Assembly (NCBI GenBank): GCA_963575745.1
Contig: CAUYUJ010014550.1
Span: forward strand, 62,001 to 126,000
Source of the DNA: Prorocentrum cordatum
Lineage: Eukaryota > Sar > Dinophyceae > Prorocentrales > Prorocentraceae
Length of the DNA: 64,000 nt
Direction of reading: 5' to 3'
The notes under the pieces are model-generated. The model was not told the origin of the DNA. It did no database searches and worked only from the letters and a program-made list of their open reading frames with translations. Made by a program: the position numbers and the translations under genes. The first letter of the stretch is position 1. Every line of letters begins with the position of its first letter. Shown piece after piece: positions 21,694 to 31,077 of the stretch.

Positions 21694-24120
21694 TCAAGAA
21701 AATCTGGGCCGCACCCGGCGTCTCTGGCGGTCCTGCAACCATTGGCGGAGACGGCGGACGCGCGCCGCGCCGACCTGTCCAGGCCGGATGGCAGTCCGCG
21801 GGGCCTCTGTTGCCCATCGCTGCCGAAGGATCGCGGCCGCGCGCGGGTGGCCCTTGACGCCCTCCTTGACGGCCTGCGCCAGCGCCTGGAATCTGTCCTC
21901 CTCTGTCAGGAGGGCCCCGCCAGTGGCATGTCGCAGGGCGTTCGTGACCGAGTAGACGGCGAAGATGCACAGGGCCACGCAGGCCAGGTCCTCCTCGGTC
22001 TCCAGTGCTGGCGTGCAAAGCACCCACGCATGCATGCCGGAGAAGGTTTGCGGGTCGAGGCGAAGTCTGGTCCTCATGAGCCTCCGCACCACGCGGCATC
22101 GGCTGTAGTGCCTAGTGCTGTCTTCACTTCCCTCCCCCGCGCAGAGCAAGCACCGGCTCTGGTGGCGGCGCTGGTACCGCGCAGCCGTCGCCCAGCGGTT
22201 CCAGATGCACCCCCAGGTCGCGCAGTGGACTCTCGGTGGGACGAGCGGGCGCAGGGCCAAGAGGTTAGAATGACCTCTGGTGGCCTGGACTCGCGGCGTC
22301 TGTTGGCGGGCGCTCCCTGGTATCCGCCCATGCAAGCCGGCGTCCCCCAGGTGCCAGACTGCAAGTTTTTCTCGGAAGCGGCCTTCCGGGTCGCCCAGGC
22401 TGTGAGCCACGTGGCAGTCGTAGTAGGTGGCCTGGAACTGCTTGCGCCACCACGCGTCCTCCGCGGGAGACGCGGGGGGAGCCCGCCGGGCCGCCCGGAC
22501 CTCGTCCACCTCGCCAAAACGAGCTTGCAGGTCATCGCCTGTGTCCTGGAGTCGGAGCAGAAAGCTGCGAGAATACCAATCGATCCATCCCAGGGCGTCC
22601 GCGTTTGCCCATGCCTGGCGCAGTTGGGCGCAGTCCGCCCTGAACTGCCGCTGGCCGTCGATGCCTCTGTCGCAGTGCAGGGCCCTCATCTGAGAAGACG
22701 CGGCCATCCATGCCAGGTTGTGGAAAGACGCGGCGCCGCCGAAGGCGTCCCGCAAGAGCCAGAGGTCCGTCGGGGAGGCCCAGGCAGTGGGGCCGGAGGC
22801 CAGCCGGAAAAGCGCCGACGGCGCAGCTGTTACCCGACATCCTTGCACCTCCTCCAGCACGAAAGAGTCTGGCCATTCCAACTGGGCCACATATAAGAGC
22901 GTAGGCAGGATGAAAGTGTTGAACACCCGCGCCTGCCAGTGTAGACCCAGCGGGGTATCTCGCCACATGTGAACGCGCTTGTGAAACTTGGCCAGGGGCT
23001 TGTGCCAAGTCTTGTTACCCTTGCCAGGGCCCAACACGAATCCCAAATACTTCGCCGACTGTTGAACTGACATGTCTTTCCAGGCGGCGGCGCGCTCCAG
23101 AAAGGACGCCGTAGCCTGCTCCAGCGGCGCCCGCGCGAGCGGAACCACGACTGACTTTCGCATATTGAGTCGCAGACCAGATATGGCGCCAAATTCCACG
23201 AAGAAGCGCTCCAAACCTGGGAGTGATTGCAGAAAGTGCTTCACGATTAGGACCGTGTCGTCCGCGTATGCGCGCACCAGGATGTCGCTGATATCCAACT
23301 CGAGTTTGTCCAGAAGCACCTCCGCCACCAGCGCGTACACCAGCGGCGACAGCGGGCAGCCTTGTCGCACCCCCGCGAGGAGCGGAAATCCAGCGAAGGT
23401 CTGACCCTTGAGCGACAGGACACAACGGCTCTGCGTGTAAAAGAACAAGAAGGCGTTCAGCGCGTTCTCCGGGATCCCCGCCCAGCGCAATACCCGATTG
23501 GTGTAGTCGTGGGCAATGGAGGGGAACGCCGCCTCGAAGTCCAGAAACACTGCCGCGCCCTCGTCCCCCTCCAGACCAGTGAGAAGCATTGCGGTGTCCA
23601 CCTCGAGCAGATTGCGCAGAATTGAACGGTGCTTCAAAAATCCTTGCTGGCGGACGCGGATGAATCCCTTCAGCTGCTTTTCCCACTTGATCCTCATTGC
23701 GCTGGTCAAGAGGCGGTTGTCGCTGTTGACGATCGAAAGAGGGCGCGTGGCAGCACCCGTGTAATATGCGCCCAGATCAGGGTCCTCCCCAACAGCCTCC
23801 TTTGGCAGACAGACTAGCGTCGAAAGGTTGAAGTTGTGCTCGTCGCTGCCGGCTTCGTCTGAGTAGGCCTCGTTGAAAGCGGCTTCGGCGCAGCCGGATT
23901 CAATGAGTTTCGACACGCCCAGCAACACTTCGGCACCGAGTCTCCCTATGGCGCGCCAGGCGCCGAAAGGGATGCCATCCGGGCCAGGCGACGAGTTGTT
24001 GGACAGTTTGGTCGCAGACAGAATGTCCGAAATACCAACAGACCAATCGCAGCGCCGGCGGGAGAGCCGACCGCGGGGCGCACCGCCGATATATATATAT
24101 ATATATATAATATATATATA

Positions 24121-24151
<31 letters not shown>

Positions 24152-24168
24152 ATTTGTTCACAACGCAA
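21694..24168 (-). CDS. LINE reverse transcriptase ORF, 5'-truncated element, 824 codons open
   Basis: An uninterrupted frame with all RT palm blocks: SSPGPDGIPFGAW (59-71), RPLSIVNSDNRLL (142-154), motif A AAVFLDFEAAF with Asp210, motif B GVRQGCPLSPLVYAL (266-280), motif C YADD (301-304), and a thumb with SAKYLGFVLG. A Cys/His cluster at C673, C676, H687 and C691 resembles the zinc knuckle after the RT in many LINEs. No endonuclease is present. The first 27 or so residues are Ile-Tyr repeats encoded by a TA microsatellite, so the annotated ATG is not a native start and the element's upstream half is missing. An intact catalytic core suggests recent activity. Confidence 0.9.
24088..24152. repeat. 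(TA)n/(TG)n microsatellite at the LINE breakpoint
   Basis: TA dinucleotides with AATATA interruptions, then GTGTGTGT. It marks the point where the RT frame loses its natural N-terminus. Confidence 0.95.
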
Positions 24169-24169
24169 A

Positions 24170-24785
24170 TACCTGGAAGTCTGGACACCATCCCGGGGAC
24201 CGGTTTTCGTCCCGAGTCGCTTTTGACGGTCCCGGGGCCCGTTGAGGGCCCCGTGGAAGTTGAAAGCGGCTGAGAACCTCTCGTGTTTTTCTCACGACTG
24301 GAGGGGTCTGCGGGGAGGGGAGAGGAGGGAAGGAGGGATGCCCGATCACCCAACGTCGTGATCCTTTTGCTACGTCGGCTCCAGGAAGTCGGGACGCCTT
24401 CCCCGGGACCGGTTTTTCCTCCTCGTTTTTTGCTGGTCCCGGGGCTGGTTGAGGGCCACCTGTGGCCGAAAACGGCCGCAAGCCTCCCGTCGTGATCCTT
24501 TGACGACGCGAAGGGATGGGGGAGGTGAGAGAGGAGGGAGGGATGCCCGGTCTTTCGACGCTGTGTTTTGATCGCTATACATCGGCTCCAAGAAATCTGA
24601 ACGTCTTCCACGGGACCGGCTTGTCATCCTGATCCAGAGATCCGATATCGTGACTGTTTGAATGCGGGGTCCCTGAGTGGCCACGAGGTCCCGACAACTT
24701 CCATAGGCCCGGCGTTTCGTCCTAAATGTTTGACGGTCCTGGGGCCCGTTGAGGACCTCAGGAAGCCGAGAATTGTCCGGAAACT
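24170..24785. repeat. Tandem repeat, about 208-bp unit, three copies
   Basis: GGGACCGGTTTT-type blocks at about 24195, 24406 and 24611 (spacing about 211 and 205), each preceded by GGAAGTCTGGAC, GGAAGTCGGGAC or GAAATCTGAACG. GACGGTCCCGGGGCCCGTTG follows in the first unit and diverged forms in the others. Similar GGCCCC/CCCCAGGGAC sequences recur near 10.95, 57.6 and 58.2 kb. Confidence 0.65.
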
Positions 24786-25498
24786 TCAGGATCGGCCAGC
24801 TTGAGGGCGTCTGGGGAGAGGGCTCTCGGGAGCCTTTTAGGGCTTCCTGGCGGCCCCTTGGGGGCCGCTTGGGGGCTTTTTCGGGAGCTCTTGGAGGTTT
24901 CTTGGGGCCTGCGGGGTGTCTTTTGGGGAGGAAGGCTGGACATGTCGGGTTGGGTGCTCCTCGGTGTTCTGTCGGGGAGCTGTCCGAGGGCCCTCTGGGG
25001 CCGTCTTGGGGGCCTCCTGGATAGTCGAGGGCTCCTCTGGAGCTGCCTTGGAGGCCGCTTGGAACTCTCTTTGGCCGTTTTGGGGCGAAATTGTAGGCTC
25101 CTGGGGCCGTCTTCGACGCGGTCGAATCCGAAGATGCGAATATCGTACAAATGTACGTTTTTCGAAGGGAATGTGGCCGTTTGTGCTTCTGGAGGCGCTC
25201 TTGGGAATCTTCTTGGGGGACTCTTGGGCCGTCGTGGGGGCTCCCGAAGGGTCTTGGAGCCATCTTCGGTGTCTTGGAGCGACAATTCGGGGCTTCTGGG
25301 CCTCTTGGACGTTTGGAGACCTCCTGGGACCCTCGGGTGGCGTTTCCAGGCTGCCTGGGGCTGTCTCGGGGGGCCCCAGAGGCCCTGGTCCTCCCATGCT
25401 CCGTCGGGGTCGCCGCCCTGGGCGCCCTGGCCTCGTGCCCGGGGCATATGTGTGTATGTATGTATGTATGTATGTATGTATGTATGTATGTATAGATA
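24786..25498 (-). repeat. SINE-like dispersed repeat, copy B, with (TATG)n tail
   Basis: CTTGGGGCC/CTTGGAGG units on the plus strand, core at about 25108-25190, and a GC-rich end (GGCCCCAGAGGCCCTGGTCC, then CTCGTGCCCGGGG). It passes directly into (TATG)n at 25447-25497. The same end structure closes copies at 45.97 and 59.2 kb and, inverted, 34.9 kb. Confidence 0.7.
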
Positions 25499-26186
25499 GA
25501 TATACCTATACGACCACCCTGCGGGTGATAAGGAGGTGAGGGGGGAGGGGGAACCAACGTCTCACTCAATCGATATCGCTATCGTTCTCACATTCGATCT
25601 CATTATCGATATCACGATCGATCTCGCTATCGATCTCACTATCGATCTCACAATCGATATCACCATCGACGTCGTCATCATCATCATCATCATCACCATC
25701 AACGACATCACCATCAACATCATCATCATCGTCATCATCATCAGCATCATTATCATCATCATCATCATCATCATCATCAACGTCGTCATCATCACAATCA
25801 TCATCACCATCATGGCCATCATCACCATCATCACCATCAGCATCGCACAATCGATCTGATTATCGATCTCACAGTCGAACTCACAGTCGATCTCACAATC
25901 GACGCCATCATCATCATCGTCATCACCATCATCATCATCATCATCACCATCATCACCATCATCACCATCATTACCATCATCACCATCATCACCATCATCA
26001 TCTCCCATCGATCTGACTATCGATCTCACAATCGATCTCACTATCGATCTTACAATCGATCTCACATTCGGTCTCACTATCGATATCACAATCGATCTCA
26101 CAATCGACGTCATCATCATCATCATCATCATCAACAACACCAACATCAACATCAACATCATCATGATCATCATCATCATCATCATG

Positions 26187-26222
<36 letters not shown>

Positions 26223-26631
26223 GCCATCATCGCCATCATCACCATCATCATCATCACCATCATCATAATAATCATCCACATCATCATCGGGACACCGACG
26301 GGACACCGACGGGACACCAGCGGGACACCCGCGGGGCACACCGCGCGCCACCGGCCGCCCGGAAGGGAAACATTTGGTCCGGCCGCGCCTCAGCCACAGG
26401 AGAACCGACGGGACACCAGCGGGACACCAGCGGGACACCAGCGGGACACCGCGCGCCACCGGCCGCCCGGCGGAGAGTCATTTGGTCCGGCCGCGCCTCA
26501 GCCACAGGAGACTTTCCTCTCGCCCGCCCACGCAGCTTCGCCTCGCCCGCACGGCACGCACGAACACGAAACCGAAATCGATTTCCCGGTAGGGGGGCTC
26601 TCCGTTCCACTTCGATCTCACCCCCTCACCT

Positions 26632-26662
<31 letters not shown>
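25499..26662 (+). repeat. Satellite resumes: right half of a module, decamers, (ATC)n, left half of the next module
   Basis: Starts TATACCTATACGACCACCCT with CACCCTGCGGGTG, right arm GGAGGTGAGGGGGG and the AACCAACGTCTCACTCAATC junction. TCGATCTCAC decamers and ATC arrays follow to about 26290, then GGGACACC units, two GGTCCGGCCGCGCCTCAGCC subunits (26376 and 26484), the GAAATCGATTTC palindrome, and a stop in (TA)n at about 26635-26664. The right half of that last module is absent. Confidence 0.85.
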
Positions 26663-26668
<6 letters not shown>

Positions 26669-27360
26669 GTTTGAAACGCACAGCGGCACGATGTAATGAG
26701 ACCAGCCCTGCAGCCAGTAGTGCACTGAGACAGCACCGTGCGAAGACATGCAGAAGAGGAGGAGGAGGAGGAGGAGGAAAGGGAAGCAAGGGAAATCACA
26801 GACGAGCAAAGAACGTGAGCGAATGCAGTGAACTGGCGAACGCACGCCTGGTCGAGAAGGCAAGTTAAACTGACTAGCAGAGGTCACAAACTCTAGTCCA
26901 GACCACAGTGGGCCGGCAGATCGCAAAATGCAACACTACAAGTCCCAATGGACTCTGTCTGAGACCACTGGCAGAAGCGAGTACACAAGCCTAGAGGGAA
27001 AGGGGCAGACATAATACCAGCCGTTGGTGGATAGCGGCAGTGCGGAAGACTCAGATTCCTCTCAGGGCAGAGGACAAATTATCAAGCTCCCAAGCCATTC
27101 AGCTACAGGACCGTCCCAGTGGAATGGAACTGGCGATGCATATACATATATATATATACACATATATATAACTGTATATATGTATGTATGTATGTAAATC
27201 TATATATATGTATACATATATATATAGATATGTGTACAAGATTGCAGTGGCGCTTCGCGCCAAGCACCTTGGTCCTTGAAGTTTGGCACGTAGGCGGAAT
27301 AGCAGGAAGGTCAAGCCGACAATTTAGCGATAACTCCTTGTTGCCTTTTCTGGCATTGTC
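26663..27360. other. No gene recognised; TA/TATG microsatellite inside
   Basis: Unremarkable mixed sequence with a GGA tract at 26757-26780 and an imperfect TATATG/TATA array at 27137-27233. No domain-bearing frame was seen. Confidence 0.5.
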
Positions 27361-27469
27361 GCTATAATAATGTTATTCGTTATCTTTCCTCCATGCTCAT
27401 GTTTCCTCATTTTCGCCATAGCCTGCGCATTTTTCCCATCCTCCTCAACTCTTTTTGCGGAGGCTCCTC

Positions 27470-28095
27470 CTGGGAGAGCCTCTGGGGGCCTCACAAAAAT
27501 TGTTTCAGGTTTTCTGAAGGCCTTCTGGAGGCGTCCTTGGCGTAGTCTGTGGGCCTCTGGGGGCTTCCTCGGGCCACCCTGCCTCCAACCGCGGTCTCCC
27601 TGAACGACCGGATCACGATTTGGAATGCTTCGGAGGGTGTCTTGGGGCCATCTTGGGCCGCCATGGACCTCTCTGAGGGCCATCTTGGACCCGTGTTGTG
27701 CAGTTTTGGAAGCCCTTTCGGATGGTTACGGGGCAATTTTGGATCCTCCCAGGCGGCTTCGGACGCCCAGAGGACCGCCGTCTTGGAGCGTCGGAAATCC
27801 GAAAAGAGGAGAACCCCCAAATTCACCAAAAAACAAAAGAAAATCAAGGACTGTTGTCTCTTGGGCCCTTGTTGGGAGTGCTCTTGAAGGCCTCTTTGGG
27901 GCCGTCCTGGAGGCCTCTTGGGCCACCTTGAGGTCACGTCGGTCACTGTTGGAGCGCTCTTGTGCTGCTTGGGGGTCCCTGGGACGTCTCCGATGACCGC
28001 CCTAATCGCCCTAGGTGTGCTGGGAAGGCTTGACAAAACGCCCTGCGAAGCCCGGGGGGCCGCTTCGAGGCCCGTCTGGAGGGTCCAAAGCCCGA
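27470..28095 (-). repeat. SINE-like dispersed repeat, copy C
   Basis: CTTGGGGCCATCTTGGGCC-type units with an A-rich core at about 27775-27865 (GTCTTGGAGCGTCGGAAATC ... AAATCAAGGACTGTTG). Its right end differs from the other copies: instead of a TA tail it reaches T-, G- and C-runs at about 28110-28145. Confidence 0.65.
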
Positions 28096-28339
28096 GATCC
28101 CGGGAGTCTGTTTTTTTTTGGGGGGGGGAGGGTTTTTCCCCCCGCCCGGGCTTGTAAAAATAAAGGAAGAAGAATATATGAATCAATGAATCTATGAATA
28201 TTTGTGTATCTATACACACACATATATATGGTCCCCCCCGCCACATGATCATACATACTCTTCTCCCATGCCTCCCATGCCTCCTCCTCCTCCTCCTCCT
28301 CCTCCTCCTCCTCCCTCTTCAGGAGGAGGTTGATTGCCA

Positions 28340-28425
28340 CCATACCTTACTATATACAGGTTTCGCTTGTTTTTTTGTTTGCTGTTTTTTTCAATTGTCT
28401 GGCAGACCACCAAACCATACTATAC
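28340..28425. repeat. CCATACTATA motif pair, left of the 90-bp array
   Basis: CCATACCTTACTATATACAG and CCACCAAACCATACTATAC occur about 60 bp apart. Inverted relatives lie to the right of the array at about 30575-30600 and 30640-30655. Confidence 0.45.
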
Positions 28426-28556
28426 ATTTTTCCCAACCATCCTGTGGTGTTGGGTCCTCGTTTTGAAGAGACGGTCCCCGCGTCTCCTCTCCTCTCCTCT
28501 CCTCTCCTCCTCCTCCTCCTCCTCCTTCTCCTCGCCATCCTCCCTCCTGCGTCCGC

Positions 28557-30395
28557 ATGCCTCCCCACCACCCATTTCGGCACACCCCTCACACGTTTCG
28601 TGGCGCCATAGGGAGCTCCACCGAAGGCCCCAGTGGCTGCGTTCGCATGCCTCCCCACCACCCATTTCGGCACACCCATCACACGCTTCGTGGCCCCATA
28701 GGGAGCTCCACCGAAGGCCCCAGTGGCTGCGTTCGCATGCCTCCCCACCACCATTTCGGCACACCCCTCACACGTTTCGTGGCCCCATAGGGAGCTCCAC
28801 CGAAGGCCCCAGTGGCTGCGTTCGCATGCCTCCCCACCACCCATTTCGGCACACCCCTCACACGATTCGTGGCCCCATAGGGAGCTCCACCGAAGGCCCC
28901 AGTGGCTGCGTTCGCATGCCCGCATGCGTCCCGCACACCCATTTCGGCACACCCCTCACACGTTTCGTGGCCCCATAGGGAGCTCCACCGAAGGCCCCAG
29001 TGGCTGCGTTCGCATGCCTCCCACCACCCATTTCGGCACACCCCTCACACGTTTCGTGGCCCCATAGGGAGCTCCACCGAAGGCCCCAGTGGCTGCGTTC
29101 GCATGCCTCCCCACCACCCATTTCGGCACACCCCTCACACGTTTCGTGGCCCCATAGGGAGCTCCACCGAAAGCCCCAGTGGCTGCGTTCGCATGCCTCC
29201 CCACCACCCATTTCGGCACACCCCTCACACGTTTCGTGGCCCCATAGGGAGCTCCACCGAAGGCCCCAGTGGCTGCGTTCGCATGCTCCCCACCACCCAT
29301 TTCGGCACACCCCTCACACGTTTCGTGGCCCCATAGGGAGCTCCACCGAAGGCCCCAGTGGCTGGTTCGCATGCCTCCCCACCACCCATTTCGGCACACC
29401 CCTCACACGTTTCGTGGCCCCATAGGGAGCTCCACCGAAGGCCCCATGGTGGCTCGCATGCCTCCCCACCTCCCCACCACCCATTTCGGCACACCCCTCA
29501 CACGTTTCGTGGCCCCATAGGGAGCTCCACCGAAGGCCCCACAGTGGCAGGCCCCAGCTATCGCATGCCTCCCCACCCCACACCCCTCACACGTTTCGAG
29601 CTCCCAGCCCAGTGCTGCCGCATGTTCGTTTCGTGGCCCCAGCTCCACCGAACCCATTCGGCACACCCCTCCACGCTTCGTGGCCCCATAGGGAGCTCCA
29701 CCGAAGGCCCCAGTGGGGTCCGCATGCTCCCCACCACCCATTTCGGCACACCCCTCACACGTTTCGTGGCCCCATAGGGAGCTCCACCGAAGGCCCCAGT
29801 GGCTGCGTTCGCATGCCTCCCCACCACACATTTCGGCACACCCCTCACACGTTTCGTGGCCCCATAGGGAGCTCCACCGAAGGCCCCAGTGGCTGCGTTC
29901 GCATGCCTCCCCACCACCCATTTCGGCACACCCCTCACACGTTTCGTGGCCCCATAGGGAGCTCCACCGAAATGCAGGGCGTTCGCATGCGCATGCCCCC
30001 ACCACCCATTTCGGCACACCCTCACACGCTTCGTGGCCCCCTCCCCTGCCACAGTGGCTGCGTTCATGTCGGCACACCCCTCACATAGGGAGCTCCACCG
30101 AAGGCCCCAGTGGCTGCGTTCGCATGCCTCCCCACCACCCATTTCGGCACAGCACTCACACGTTTCGTGGCCCCATAGGGAGCTCCACCGAAGGCCCCAG
30201 TGGCTGCGTTCGCATGCCTCCCCACCACCCATTTCGGCACACCCCTCACACGTTTTGTGGCCCCATAGGGAGCTCCACCGAAGGCCCCAGTGGCAAGGTT
30301 CGCATGCCTCCCCACCACCCATTTCGGCACGTCCTTCACACGTTTCGTGGCCCCATAGGGAGCTCCACCGAAGGCCCCAGTGACGCCGTGCCTAT
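28557..30395. repeat. 90-bp tandem array, about 20 units
   Basis: Each unit runs ATGCCTCCCCACCACCCATT, TCGGCACACCCCTCACACGT, TTCGTGGCCCCATAGGGAGC, TCCACCGAAGGCCCCAGTGG, CTGCGTTCGC. Starts at 28557, 28647 and 28737 are exactly 90 bp apart. Units at 29440-30080 carry deletions and rearrangements; outer ones are nearly identical. Because 90 is a multiple of three, long frames run through it on both strands, but the sequence is equally conserved at all codon positions, so I do not call a gene. Confidence 0.93.
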
Positions 30396-30664
30396 GAGAA
30401 GAGGTGCCTAGTTTGCGTGCCCCCTCCTTCGTCTCATATCCGTGCGGTACTCGCAGCTGCACATGGTTGGGTCCTTCGCAAGGCTAATTTTCGAAGGGGG
30501 TGGGGGGGGGGGGTCAGGGGGCCCGAATTCATGGCCTGGCCGAGCGGCGCGGACACCTGAAGAACCAAACAGCAAAACAAACCTGCATATAGTATGGTTC
30601 CGCGGTATCCAAGATCAAACAAAACCCAACACACCTGTGTCTAGTATGGTTTGGTGGGCAGTGG

Positions 30665-30915
30665 TGGTTTCCAAGGGATTCCTGCTGTGGCGCGTTCCCA
30701 TGGAATCCCTTTGCTGTGCTTTCAAAAATGATTCCTGTTGTGAGGAGTTTCAACCGGATCCCTTTGTGGTGCTTTCCAACATATTCCTGTTGTGAGGCTG
30801 TCCATTATGATTCCCTTTGGCTGCGTTTTCCAACGAGTCCCTGTTGCGAGGCTTTCCCATGGAATCCCTCTGTGGTGCTTTCCAGCTGATTCCTGTTGCG
30901 AGGCCTTCCAATAGA
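30665..30915. repeat. Tandem repeat, 52-54 bp unit, five copies
   Basis: TTCCTGTTGTGAGG-type blocks at 30679, 30732, 30784, 30838 and 30890, alternating with CCCATGGAATCCCTTTG-type blocks. Copies are diverged. Confidence 0.75.
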
Positions 30916-31077
30916 AACCCTCGGCATTCTCGGAACACCTTGAGGGTCTCTGAGCACCCTGGGAAGGCCCGGGCGGTAGCGGCGACGTAATATGGAAGTG
31001 GGGTCGGAGGCGCAGAGGCAGCGACGACGACGCACTTGCGGGCGCGGCTGCGGTGGGGCACAGCAATGGAATATCTG

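Noticed and set aside
20852-22099. 415-codon minus frame
   Set aside because: Its first part overlaps the RT frame in another phase and the rest is low-complexity; no domain.
28557-30395. CRISPR-like array
   Set aside because: Head-to-tail repeats with no unique spacers, in a eukaryotic genome.
28600-30411. Long frames across the 90-bp array on both strands
   Set aside because: The period is a multiple of three and all frames stay open; conservation is not codon-position-dependent by eye.
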